From: Hyphomicrobiales bacterium
Lineage (GTDB): Bacteria; Pseudomonadota; Alphaproteobacteria; Rhizobiales; Rhizobiaceae
DNA: 64,000 nucleotides
Direction: 5' to 3'
Assembly: GCA_017305935.1 (NCBI GenBank)
Contig: JAFKJU010000006.1
Span: forward strand, 62,001-126,000
Positions 46,525 to 56,199 of the stretch are shown in pieces. Position numbers and translations under genes: made by a program. Each line of letters opens with the position of its first letter. The stretch's first letter is position 1. A model generated the notes under the pieces. That model did not search any database. It was not told where the DNA came from and was given only the letters and a program-made list of their open reading frames with translations.

Positions 46525-49500
46525 ATGTCTCGTGCATTCGGTTTCCTTGCTGCAAGCGTGGCCACCGCCCTCATCGCCAGCATGTCGTGCGGTCAGGCAG
46601 CCGAAAAAGGCGACGGGGCGGCCGGGGCGGCGGCGGGATGGTGCTCATCCGTCGATGGAAAACGCACCGTCTGCGCGGATGTCGTCGCTCTCGACCAGAC
46701 GCTGGTCTACAACCGTTTCGGCTCCTTCAACCCGTTCGGCATGATCTTCGCCCTCAGGCGCGACGTGGTGGCCGCGTCGGAAGGCCCGCAGAAATACGAC
46801 GCGGATGCCTGCGGCCAGACGGACGGGACGGAAACTTACGGCGATCCCACCTCGCTCGCGCCCGGCGCGGTGCGGCTGAAGGACTGCAAGCGCCCGCGGC
46901 CGATGGTGCTGCGCGCCAATGCCGGCGACGTCCTGCGCATCCGCGTCCAGAACCTGCTGCGCGACAGCCAGCCGCGCTATTCGGAAGATTTCTGCCGGTC
47001 GGCGAAGGCGCAGCCGGCCACGGGCCGGATGTGGGAGATGCTGGGCGCGGTTCGCTCCTGGGTCTCGGAAGGCTCTTCCGACCGCACCGCGCACAAGGAG
47101 GCGGATTGCCTCACGAACACGGCCGGCACGCGCGCCGAGGCGAAGGCCGGGAGGGAGCCGGACACCGATGCGCCGGCGACACGCCTGCTTTCCATGGCGA
47201 TCCAGGGGCTGACGCTGGTGCCGAGCGGCGTGGAGGCGGACGACCGGGCCTGCCTCGGCCAGCGCGGCATTTCGCCCGGCGCATTTGCGGTCTGCACCTA
47301 CAGGGTGGATGACGAGGGCACCTATTTCCTTTCCAGCACGGCCGCCCCCGCGGGCGGCGAAGGCGACGGCGGCTCGATCACCCATGGGCTCTTCGGCGCG
47401 GTGATCGGCGAGCCGAAGGGCTCGGCCTGGTATCGCAGCCAGATCACCGCCAAGGCGTTTCGTGACCTGTGGGGCGCGAAATCCATGCCCCGCCATGCGG
47501 TACGGGAGATGCGCGACACGTTCGATGGCCTGCCGGATGGCGTCGGAGGCGTGCCGATCCTGGCGATGGCGAAGCGGGTGAACGACGGGCTGCTCGAAAT
47601 CGTCCATTCCGACCTCAACGCCATCGTCGAACGCGATCCCGCAACGCGCATCGACGGCCGGCCGCAGAGCTTCCGCGAATTCTCGGTTTTCTTCCATGAC
47701 GAGCTCAAGACCTTCTACACGCGCAATTTTTCCGAGCTGAGCAAGTTCGGCGAGGGCCAGCTCGCCGGCGTTCGCGACGGCTTTGCCATCAACTACGGCT
47801 CCAGCGGCATGGGGGCGGCGCTGCTTGCCAACCGCAAGGGCATCGGCCCGGCCGCCAATTGCGCCGAATGCCTCTATGAGGAATTCTTCCTCACCTCGTG
47901 GGCCAATGGCGATCCGGCGCTGCTCGAACAGTTCAGCGACGACCCCTCCAACGTCCACCATTCCTACCTGAACGACCCGATCGTCTTCCGCAACTTCCAT
48001 GCCGGCCCGAAGGAGACGCATGTCTTCCACCTGCACGCTCATCAATGGTTCTCGGGCAACGATGCAAACCGGGGAACCTATCTCGATTCCCAGACGGTCG
48101 CGCCGCAGCAGGGCTTCACCTACGATATCTACGGTGGCGGCATGCAGATCTACCGCCGGGGCGCGGCCGGCGAGAGGGGCTGGTACGAGACGCTCGGCTC
48201 CGGCAACCGCAACCGCACGGTCGGCGATTCGATCTTCCACTGCCATCTCTATCCGCATTTCGCGCAGGGCATGTGGGAACTCTGGCGCGTGCACGACGCG
48301 CTGGAGGATGGCACCCGCAAGCTGCCCGACGGACAATGGGAAGCGGGCCTTTCGCTCGCCGAGATGAGCAAGGATACCCGTGCGCGCAAGCGGCCGGGCT
48401 CGGTCAGCGCGAACGGCGCGTGGATCAATCCGACGGCGGGCGCCCCCGGTTATACCGTGGGAACGCCGACGCCGGCGCTCGTTCCCCTGCCCGGCGAAGC
48501 CTGGCCGCTGCTGCCGACCTATAGCGGCGGGACGACCGTCGCCGCCGTTACCGAGGGAAGCACGCCTGAAGTCGCCGAGATCCACGCCTTTCCGGGCTAC
48601 CCCTACTATATCGGCGGCAAGCCCGGCCATCGTCCGGCGCAGGCGCCGCTCGACATCGCCAGGGCCACGGCCGGCGATGGCGTGCCGGAGGGCGAATATC
48701 TCGATGGCGGTCTGCCGCGCCACATCATGCTCGACGCAGCCGAACGCAAGCCGGGCGTCGCGGTCCCCGAAGGCTTCCTGGAAGCCTATGCCCCTGACGA
48801 GGTGACGGACCGCGCCGGCGCCGAGAACAATGTGGCGCTGCGTAAGCGCGAAGCCCGCCAGACGCAGCTCGTCGCCAAGATGCTGGCGCTCGGCGACCTG
48901 ACGATGCATATCGAGAAGGCGCCGCTGAAGCTGCTGCCCTATGACGGGACGGCGTTGGAAAAGGCCGCCATGGCCTTCCACCACAACGGCTCCGGTCTCG
49001 ATCTGCTCCTCGCGGACGGGGCGAAGGCCGAATACGACCTTGGGCGTGGCGGTTATGCGCGCGCGGCGGCAAGCGCCGGCCCGCTCTTTGCCGTCAATGG
49101 CGGCAAGGCCAAGCCCGGCGCCCCCTTCGCCGATCCCTGCGCCGCGCCGGACAGCTACCAGATGCTGGTGCGCGTTCCCGGCTCGGGGAGCGATCCGGCC
49201 AGCTACACGTTCGAGGACCGGCCGCTCTACTTCGCCGCCGGCCCGGTGGATGCGATCCCGGCGGGCGCGACGCCGGTTGCGGCCCGCGACGAGGAGGTCT
49301 CCAACTGGGTCAAGTGGCGCCGGTCGGACAGCCGGATCGCCAGGCGGCCGACCCTTTACTATCTCGACGACAACCAGCGCCCGACCGCGCTTGCCAGTGG
49401 CGAGATCGTCATGGTGAGCGAACTCGATCCCTTCACCGGCGAGGCGGGCCTGACGACCGATCCCGGCGTCATCGGCTTCCGCCGCTACAAGGCATCGGCC

Positions 49501-52500
49501 GTGCAACTGGACATGGTGACCAACAGGGCAGGCTGGCATGATCCGCAGGCGCGCATTAACGTCTTGACCGAGCGTTCATATGCCTACAAGGGCGAGATCG
49601 GCAGCCGGCGCATTTCGCCGTTGATCAGCGCCAGCGAGCAGCCATTCTTCTTCCGGGCGCTGTCCGGCGAGTGCATCGAGTTCCGCCACACGAACGAATT
49701 GCCGAAGGAACTGGCGCTCGACGATTTCCAGGTCAAGACGCCGACCGACACGATCGGCCAGCACATCCATCTCGTGAAGTTCGACGTCACCTCGTCCGAC
49801 GGCTCGGGCAACGGCTTCAACTACGAGGACGGCACCTTCGCGCCGGACGAGATCGCAAGCCGTATCTGCGCCGCCAAGAACGCCGGCATGGCGACCTATG
49901 CGGAGGGGAATGCGACCGAGCCCCGGCTGCGCGAATTCCCCGGCCTCTGCCGCAACGATGCGGCCGCCGACGAAGACCCCCACTGGGTCGTGGACCGGCA
50001 GGAAATCTGGCGGCTTTCCATAAAGGAGGGTAACCAGCGCCGCCTGTTCCAGACGACGACACAACGCTGGTTCGCCGATCCCCTGCTCTCGCCCGTGCGC
50101 ATGAAGGGCGACGGCGGCGCGCAGAAGAAGGACGAGGATTTCGTCGACCGCACGCTTCGCACCGTCTTCAGCCACGATCACTTCGGCCCCTCCTCGATCC
50201 AGCAGCACGGCTTCTACACGGCGCTGCTGATCGAGCCGCAGGGATCGCAGACCTGCGAGGTCGACGGCAAGGACTGCACCAGGTCCCGCATCGACCGCAC
50301 GCTGGTCGAGGCCGGGCCGATCGATGTCGGCAGGGACAAGATCATTGTCGATTTCGACGCACTGGACGATGTGTCCACCCGGGAATTCGCCCTGGCGGTC
50401 GCCGATTTCGCCACGCTCTACGATCCGAGCGACACGATGGCGAAGGGAACGCTTCTTGCCGCCTTCCCGGACAGGAAGGCCGACAGCACGAAGTCCGAAG
50501 CCGCGCTGGAGGAACCGAGGCTGGCAAAAGGCATGGCAACGCTCTATTGCGAGGCGAAATATGCCCGGCTCGGCCAAACCGGCAACATGAACGAATTTTG
50601 CGGCTCCGGCCTCATGCGGGACAAGGGCGCGGTCTTCGCCGCGCCGGGCGACGTTTCGCCGGCATGGCTTGCGGCCGCCATGCCGCACGATACGAAAACG
50701 CATTCCGCAGACCTGCTGCCCGGCCTGATCACCGCCGACGACGTCGACAGCCTGCGCGCCTATCTGATCGCCTATCGCCAGAAGGCGGCGGGCAATGACG
50801 GAAATGGCGTGATGGCCCGGCCGGTCGCCGCCGTGAAGCGGCCGGAGAGCATTTCGGTCGATCACCACGACCCCTATCTCGTCAATTATCGCGGCGAGCC
50901 TATCCCGCTGCGCATCGGCACCGACCATGCGCAAAAATGCCAGTTCAAGGACAGCACGCCCGAAAAATGGGTCGGAAAGCTTGAAGCGGGTATTTCGGGA
51001 CACGATTCCTGCAGCATCGCCGTGCAGAAGAAGGGAGACGAAGGCGATCTCGCCAATGTGTTCCTGTCGGCCTACCACAATGATCCCGCCACCCACACGA
51101 TGAAGACGATGACGGGCGACCGGGTGCTGTTCAGGCTCATCCAGGGCGCGCAGGAAGTCCAGCATACCTTCAATCTGGAAGGCTACACCTGGCCGCGCAA
51201 CATCGACCAGCGCTTCCCGGCCGCCGCCTGGCCGCGCGACGAGACCGCGCCGCGCGCGACCCTGACCCAGAAATGCGACGACGTTACCTTCCTTGCCGGC
51301 GGCAATGCGATGCGGCTCATCGATGCCGGCCATGCGGACGAATATTTCTACTGGCTGCGCAATGGCGCCGCGAGCCTGCCGGAGTCACTCGATTTCTGGG
51401 AGGCGGCCGAAGAGGGCATGGCGTCCTGTCTCAACCGCGAAGGCCGCGTCAGCGCCCAGGAAGTGGGGATCTCGGAGCATTTCGAATTCGCCGGCACCTA
51501 TCGCAACGACGTCAATACGGAGCGCTTCGGCGCGGCGGACGCCCTTGCGAACGCCGCCGACCTTCCCTCCGATACGCTCCAGCACTTCGGCTCGCAGGAC
51601 GCGCTATGGAACGGCGCCTGGAGCCTGCTGCGAACCTATCCGAGGGCCAGCGAGGAGATCGCCAGCATCGCCAAGGTGCAGGCGAAGGCCGAGGTGCTGA
51701 AACGGGATCTCGGCGATTCGGCGAAGAACAGGTTCCCCGAGGGCGTCGAGGCCGAACGGGCCGGCGCCTTCGCCAACACGCAGCCCGCCGCCTGCCGCTA
51801 CGAGGCACCGGTGGTCCATGCCGCCGTGGTGGCTATCGAGACGCGGACGGTCTTCGGCCCGGACGCTTCCGTCGGTGACACCGGTGTCGCCTATGGCCCG
51901 GGGCTTTACGACCGCAACGGCCTGTTCCTGGCGCAGGTCGATCCGATGGCGGTCGCCAATCGCAAGCCGGCCGATATCGCCTGGCCTGACTATCTCGAAA
52001 GCCCCGACGCCTGGCGCGACATCAGGCTGGAAACGGTGGTCGGCGCCGTCAAGGCGGCCTATGCGCATCCCGAACCGCTCGTCCTGCCGGTGAAAGCCGG
52101 CGATTGCGTCGTGCTGACGGTCATCAATGCGCTCCGAGACCATACCGGTGCGAAAGGCCTGATCGACGATCTCGGCGACGCGCGGATGCCTGCGATCACC
52201 GCCCTTAACACCGAGCCACAATGGGCGACCGGCGACAAGGAGAAGGAACTCGGCCCCTGGCATTTCACGCAGGAAGACGGCGCGAATGTCCGGCCGTCCT
52301 CGCGTCTTGCCCTGATGCTGCCGCTGCCGACGCTGAGTTATACCAATGCGATCGCCCGGCCCTTCGGCGCCAATGCGACAGGCGCGCTTGCCGGCCTTCC
52401 CGCCGGCGGCACGATTTTGACCATGGACGAGGCCGGCACCGGCATTCGGCGCACTGCGCAGATCGAGCAGATATCATTCTATGCCGGCCGCGCGGCGGCG

Positions 52501-53745
52501 AAGTCCAACGAGGATCTGACGACCGTCACGCTCGACGAGAACTATGCCGCAGATTTTGTCGCTGCATTGAATGTGGCGCTTGCCGGCGCGTCCGGGGCCC
52601 GCACCGTCGCGAAACTGAGCGGCATCGACCTTGCCGAGGACGGCGCCTTCGTCTTCGCCGGGCGCCGCTACCAGGTCAGCGTGACCCTCGGCGACGGCAG
52701 CGTGGCCGATCTTGCGAGCCTTGCGTCCGCGAATGCCGCCGCCCGGCCGGCCGTGGATCGGTTGTGGCGGGCCTATGCGCGGCTCGCCCTCAGCGAGAAG
52801 ATCAATTTCATTCCCTATGCCTATGGTGCGTTGCCCCTGAAAAGCATGGGCGACATCATCGGCCATCCGACCCATGGCCTGATCGGCGCGATCGACGTCC
52901 TGCCCGCCGGTGCGGTGGTGACCGGCGAGACCCGCATCGAGATCGGCCATCTCACCTTCGAGCGGGATCTCTGCGACGATACCAGACCGTCCAACCGCGG
53001 CCAGGACTGCAAGGTTCTGGTCACCCGGCCGATCGCCGGCCGGACAGGTCGCGTCGATCCGTTCGGCGCGTTGCGCATCGCCACGAAGGACCCGCAAGGC
53101 GTGGAGCATGCCATAAGGGCCTTCACGCTGTTCTGGCAGGACGGTCTGAGCCTTCGCGACCGTTTCACCACCGACAGTTTCGCCGCGCGCGGCGGGGCGC
53201 GCCCGAAGCTCGTCAGCGATTGCCGGATCTGCGACGACACCTACGACTTCGGCGATCAGGGCGTCAGCTACCGCTCCGGGCCCTTCCATATCCGCCTGCG
53301 CGATGAGCCAGACAATGCCGGGCTTCCCCAGCCCGAGCGGCATGCCGACCTCAATGCCTATCGCTTCCCCGCCGAATTCCTGCGCCTGAAAAAGGCCGAG
53401 ATCGGCAAGCGGGAGTCGCCGCCGGTCCTGAAGGTGGTGGCGGGCGAGGAGATCGTCGTGCATGTGGTGCATCCGGGCGGGCGGGCCCGCCAGCACGCCT
53501 TCGCGACGATCGGCCAGAACTACAACGACCTGTTCCCCGGCTTCGGCTTCCCGCGATCGGCGCTGGTCGCGCCCGGCAAGGCGATCACCGCATCGCTGAC
53601 CCGAAAGGCTGAAGTCGGCTGCTATCTCTTCCATGACGGGCCGGCCTATCTGCAGGCGGGTGGCCTCTGGGGACTGATCGACGTCGTCGCGAACGAAAAG
53701 GACCTCGACGATCCCGCCAAGACCTCCTGCGCCCGCGCACCGTGA
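46525..53745 (+). CDS. Giant multicopper-oxidase-like protein, 2406 residues
   Basis: Signal peptide to about residue 25, then many cupredoxin-like segments. All four copper blocks are visible, in altered order. C-terminal-type block H499-V-F-H502-L-H504-A-H506 matches HPxHLHGH; block H572-C573-H574 with H578 and M583 matches HCHxxxHxxxGM and supplies a type 1 centre with a Met ligand. N-terminal-type blocks come later: H1080-I-H1082 (QHIHLVKFD) and H1217-D-H1219 (FSHDHFG). A further type 1-like set lies at the C-terminus: His2324 (QHAF), Cys2366 and His2370 (CYLFHDG) with no obvious Met. Such size and order recall MnxG/MofA-type manganese oxidases, so metal (Mn(II), Fe(II)) or phenolic oxidation is plausible, not proven. 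It is followed within 10 bp by an exported protein, then SCO1 and cytochrome genes: one operon. Confidence 0.88.
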   Translation: MSRAFGFLAASVATALIASMSCGQAAEKGDGAAGAAAGWCSSVDGKRTVCADVVALDQTLVYNRFGSFNPFGMIFALRRDVVAASEGPQKYDADACGQTDGTETYGDPTSLAPGAVRLKDCKRPRPMVLRANAGDVLRIRVQNLLRDSQPRYSEDFCRSAKAQPATGRMWEMLGAVRSWVSEGSSDRTAHKEADCLTNTAGTRAEAKAGREPDTDAPATRLLSMAIQGLTLVPSGVEADDRACLGQRGISPGAFAVCTYRVDDEGTYFLSSTAAPAGGEGDGGSITHGLFGAVIGEPKGSAWYRSQITAKAFRDLWGAKSMPRHAVREMRDTFDGLPDGVGGVPILAMAKRVNDGLLEIVHSDLNAIVERDPATRIDGRPQSFREFSVFFHDELKTFYTRNFSELSKFGEGQLAGVRDGFAINYGSSGMGAALLANRKGIGPAANCAECLYEEFFLTSWANGDPALLEQFSDDPSNVHHSYLNDPIVFRNFHAGPKETHVFHLHAHQWFSGNDANRGTYLDSQTVAPQQGFTYDIYGGGMQIYRRGAAGERGWYETLGSGNRNRTVGDSIFHCHLYPHFAQGMWELWRVHDALEDGTRKLPDGQWEAGLSLAEMSKDTRARKRPGSVSANGAWINPTAGAPGYTVGTPTPALVPLPGEAWPLLPTYSGGTTVAAVTEGSTPEVAEIHAFPGYPYYIGGKPGHRPAQAPLDIARATAGDGVPEGEYLDGGLPRHIMLDAAERKPGVAVPEGFLEAYAPDEVTDRAGAENNVALRKREARQTQLVAKMLALGDLTMHIEKAPLKLLPYDGTALEKAAMAFHHNGSGLDLLLADGAKAEYDLGRGGYARAAASAGPLFAVNGGKAKPGAPFADPCAAPDSYQMLVRVPGSGSDPASYTFEDRPLYFAAGPVDAIPAGATPVAARDEEVSNWVKWRRSDSRIARRPTLYYLDDNQRPTALASGEIVMVSELDPFTGEAGLTTDPGVIGFRRYKASAVQLDMVTNRAGWHDPQARINVLTERSYAYKGEIGSRRISPLISASEQPFFFRALSGECIEFRHTNELPKELALDDFQVKTPTDTIGQHIHLVKFDVTSSDGSGNGFNYEDGTFAPDEIASRICAAKNAGMATYAEGNATEPRLREFPGLCRNDAAADEDPHWVVDRQEIWRLSIKEGNQRRLFQTTTQRWFADPLLSPVRMKGDGGAQKKDEDFVDRTLRTVFSHDHFGPSSIQQHGFYTALLIEPQGSQTCEVDGKDCTRSRIDRTLVEAGPIDVGRDKIIVDFDALDDVSTREFALAVADFATLYDPSDTMAKGTLLAAFPDRKADSTKSEAALEEPRLAKGMATLYCEAKYARLGQTGNMNEFCGSGLMRDKGAVFAAPGDVSPAWLAAAMPHDTKTHSADLLPGLITADDVDSLRAYLIAYRQKAAGNDGNGVMARPVAAVKRPESISVDHHDPYLVNYRGEPIPLRIGTDHAQKCQFKDSTPEKWVGKLEAGISGHDSCSIAVQKKGDEGDLANVFLSAYHNDPATHTMKTMTGDRVLFRLIQGAQEVQHTFNLEGYTWPRNIDQRFPAAAWPRDETAPRATLTQKCDDVTFLAGGNAMRLIDAGHADEYFYWLRNGAASLPESLDFWEAAEEGMASCLNREGRVSAQEVGISEHFEFAGTYRNDVNTERFGAADALANAADLPSDTLQHFGSQDALWNGAWSLLRTYPRASEEIASIAKVQAKAEVLKRDLGDSAKNRFPEGVEAERAGAFANTQPAACRYEAPVVHAAVVAIETRTVFGPDASVGDTGVAYGPGLYDRNGLFLAQVDPMAVANRKPADIAWPDYLESPDAWRDIRLETVVGAVKAAYAHPEPLVLPVKAGDCVVLTVINALRDHTGAKGLIDDLGDARMPAITALNTEPQWATGDKEKELGPWHFTQEDGANVRPSSRLALMLPLPTLSYTNAIARPFGANATGALAGLPAGGTILTMDEAGTGIRRTAQIEQISFYAGRAAAKSNEDLTTVTLDENYAADFVAALNVALAGASGARTVAKLSGIDLAEDGAFVFAGRRYQVSVTLGDGSVADLASLASANAAARPAVDRLWRAYARLALSEKINFIPYAYGALPLKSMGDIIGHPTHGLIGAIDVLPAGAVVTGETRIEIGHLTFERDLCDDTRPSNRGQDCKVLVTRPIAGRTGRVDPFGALRIATKDPQGVEHAIRAFTLFWQDGLSLRDRFTTDSFAARGGARPKLVSDCRICDDTYDFGDQGVSYRSGPFHIRLRDEPDNAGLPQPERHADLNAYRFPAEFLRLKKAEIGKRESPPVLKVVAGEEIVVHVVHPGGRARQHAFATIGQNYNDLFPGFGFPRSALVAPGKAITASLTRKAEVGCYLFHDGPAYLQAGGLWGLIDVVANEKDLDDPAKTSCARAP

Positions 53746-53755
53746 GGCCGCCGCG

Positions 53756-55609
53756 ATGGTGACGCGCGTCTCGAAACGGGGATCGGCGCTGTGGCTTTGC
53801 GTTGCCGTCGTGTTGGCGGCAGCCCTGCCGGCAGCAGGCCAGCCGGCCGACAGCGGGCTGGCGGTCGAGATGACCATTCGTGATCGCGCGGGGCAGGCGC
53901 TGCACATGCCAAGAAGCCGGGAGCCATTCCGGCTCGTGCTGAAAATCTCCGATGCCAAGACCGGCCAGCAGCCGGCGGGCCTGAAGCCGGCCGCCTGGAT
54001 CCGGCCCGTCGCGGCAGAGAATGCCGCCTGTGCGGATACGGCCCGCGCGCTCAGGGCAACGCGCGGCACGCCACGCGGCGTCATCGATCTCAATGGCGAA
54101 TTGATCGGCGTGCTCAACGACGATGCGAGCTTCGGCGTCGTGGACCGCCGGCTCGACCAGAGCGGCGCGAACATGATCGCCGCCGCGACCTTCGACCGCC
54201 GGCCGGACGCCATCGCCTTCGACCCGGCGGGTATGCGCGCGCTTACGGTTTTTACCGCCGAGGGCCGGATCGAGGATGTCGACCTCCTGACGGGAGAACG
54301 GCGGCATCTTGCCGAGAACCTTGCCACGCCGAGCGACGTACGGGCGACGGCCGCCGGAAGCGTCTGGATCGCCGAAACCGGCCGCGATGCCCTCCTCAGG
54401 CTGAAACCGGATGGCGTGGTCGACGTACGCCTTGTGCTGCCCGGCGGATCGGGCGCGGAGGAAAACGGGCTGTTCCTGCGCGAGACCGGCCTGCCGGGTC
54501 TAGTCGGCGTCTATTCCGGCGACGGCCGGGTCGCCCTCCTCGACGACTGGGCATCCGCCATCGTCTGGAGCGCTTCGGGACCGCCCATCGCCGATGCCCG
54601 CTTTATCGGGAACGGAACCGTCGTCCTGTTGCCGGCCGGCGAGAAGGCGCTCGACATCCGCTATACGGACGATCCGGGCGCACCGTTGCGCATTCCCATC
54701 GGCATCGATGCGACGCGCCTTGCGGTCAGCGCGGACGGACGCCATGCCATCGCCTACAGCTCGGGAAAGCCGCTTTTCGTCATCGTCGACCTTGCCACGG
54801 CGCGGCTGATCGAGGCCGGCCACATGCAGGAACGGATGGCGGTGCAGGAGGCGGCGTTCGTCGGCAAGAACCTCTATATCCTCAGCGAGGATGGTGGAGC
54901 GGTGGCGATTTTCGAAAACGCGGCGCTCGGGCGGAAGGACCGCCCCGCGCCGCGGATCATCGGCCTTGCCCGCGGCCAGCCTGAGGCCGGCGGCGCCGGC
55001 ACGCGCATCGCGGCGCTCGACGCATCCCGCGCGCTGGTCGTCGACCGGGGCGGCGGCATGGGGCTCATTCTCCATGACGCCATGGCCATCGGCAACGTGC
55101 CGCCGGAAGACTATGTGCGCCTGCGCAGCGGCGTTCCGCTCTCCATCGGCGTCGTCGACCGGAGCCTGAGGGAGGCCGCGCCCGGCCGCTTCGAAACCGT
55201 CGCGCGCCTCGAAGCCGGCGGTGAACACGAGCTGATCCTCACCACCGGCATCGGCGGCCTCACCACCTGCATCCGCTTCGCGGTTGAAGGCGACGGCGCA
55301 GGCGAGGACCGGGTCTTCACCCTGAAGGCATCGCTACGCGACGGGCGCTACCGCGCCGACCGGCCGGAAACGGTCTTCTTCGAATTTCGCGACGGCGACG
55401 GCCGGGAGATCGCGGTGCCGCGCGCGCGCCTCCTCGTCTCCAGCCTGCAATCCTCCTGGACGATGCCGGTGGATGCGCAGCGCGACGGGGACAACCGCCT
55501 CGCGGCGCAGATCCGTTTTCCCCATCCGGGCGTTTTTTCGATCAGCCCGGTCGACATACCGCAGGCATTCGAGCTGCGGGAGCCGGCCCTCGCACAGGTG
55601 TCGCCATGA
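53756..55609 (+). CDS. Exported propeller-like protein of the giant oxidase operon
   Basis: 617 residues; signal peptide to about residue 29 (LAAALPAAGQ). A short N-terminal Ig-like part (VEMTIRDRAGQALHMP, FRLVLKIS) is followed by repeated blade-like motifs in the style of YVTN/NHL propellers: DGVVDVRLVLPGG, ALTVFTAEGRIEDVDLLTGE, VSADGRHAIAYSSGKPLFVI, VGKNLYILSEDGGAVAIF. The C-terminal 130 residues look like another beta-sandwich. No enzymatic motif was seen. It is 10 bp behind the oxidase and overlaps the SCO gene by 4 nt, so it probably acts with the oxidase outside the cytoplasm, as scaffold or maturation factor (inference). Confidence 0.72.
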   Translation: MVTRVSKRGSALWLCVAVVLAAALPAAGQPADSGLAVEMTIRDRAGQALHMPRSREPFRLVLKISDAKTGQQPAGLKPAAWIRPVAAENAACADTARALRATRGTPRGVIDLNGELIGVLNDDASFGVVDRRLDQSGANMIAAATFDRRPDAIAFDPAGMRALTVFTAEGRIEDVDLLTGERRHLAENLATPSDVRATAAGSVWIAETGRDALLRLKPDGVVDVRLVLPGGSGAEENGLFLRETGLPGLVGVYSGDGRVALLDDWASAIVWSASGPPIADARFIGNGTVVLLPAGEKALDIRYTDDPGAPLRIPIGIDATRLAVSADGRHAIAYSSGKPLFVIVDLATARLIEAGHMQERMAVQEAAFVGKNLYILSEDGGAVAIFENAALGRKDRPAPRIIGLARGQPEAGGAGTRIAALDASRALVVDRGGGMGLILHDAMAIGNVPPEDYVRLRSGVPLSIGVVDRSLREAAPGRFETVARLEAGGEHELILTTGIGGLTTCIRFAVEGDGAGEDRVFTLKASLRDGRYRADRPETVFFEFRDGDGREIAVPRARLLVSSLQSSWTMPVDAQRDGDNRLAAQIRFPHPGVFSISPVDIPQAFELREPALAQVSP

Positions 55610-56199
55610 AAAGGATCGCCTCCATCGCCCTCCCCCTTGCCCTCCTTCTCGCTCTCCTGGCGTCGACAGCGATCGTTGCGAGCCGGGTCGCGCCCTCCCG
55701 GCAGGTCGCGACGCTGGCGCGGGAGCCGGTGGACCTTCCCGACGTGCGCCTGACCGATCATCACAGGCATGAGGCGGCGCTGGTCAGCGAGCTTGCGGGT
55801 AACGATCTCCTGGTGGTGACATTCAACTACACCAGCTGCCAGTCGATCTGCGGGGTCGGCAATGCGATCATGCAGGAACTCGACAGGACCGTCGCGCCGC
55901 GCGTCCGGCGGCCCGTCCGCCTGGTGTCGATAACCATCAATCCGACGGTCGATACGCCGGACATGCTCGCCGAGGCGGCGCGAGAATGGGCGCCGAGCGC
56001 GCGATGGCTCTGGACGACCGGCGCGGCGGGCGATATCGACAAGGTGCTGCGGCAGGCCAATGCCCGAACAGCCGATATCGAGCTGCACGAGCTCGTCTTC
56101 ATCGTCGGGGATGGAATGCGGAAGGATTTTCGCCGTGTGCCAGTCAACGAGGCGACCGTGTCCGGCATCGCCGCGGCGCTCGATGGATACGGCAGTTGA
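55606..56199 (+). CDS. SCO1/SenC-family copper chaperone
   Basis: 197 residues with an N-terminal membrane anchor or signal (about 7-28) and a thioredoxin-like fold. Copper ligands of SCO proteins are in place: C78-x3-C82 in FNYTSCQSICG, and His161 in ELHELVFIVG. It should deliver Cu(I) or act as a thiol reductase for copper-site assembly; the likely client is the giant oxidase encoded upstream rather than cytochrome oxidase. It starts by a 4-nt overlap with the preceding gene and ends by a 4-nt overlap (TTGA) with the cytochrome gene. Confidence 0.87.
   Translation: MKRIASIALPLALLLALLASTAIVASRVAPSRQVATLAREPVDLPDVRLTDHHRHEAALVSELAGNDLLVVTFNYTSCQSICGVGNAIMQELDRTVAPRVRRPVRLVSITINPTVDTPDMLAEAAREWAPSARWLWTTGAAGDIDKVLRQANARTADIELHELVFIVGDGMRKDFRRVPVNEATVSGIAAALDGYGS

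Noticed and set aside
46645-49539. A 964-codon minus-strand ORF opposite the giant oxidase, with others at 49576-51333 and 52474-54327
   Set aside because: Typical GC-rich shadow ORFs: Arg/His/Gly-rich, no ribosome site, while the opposite frame has clear copper motifs.
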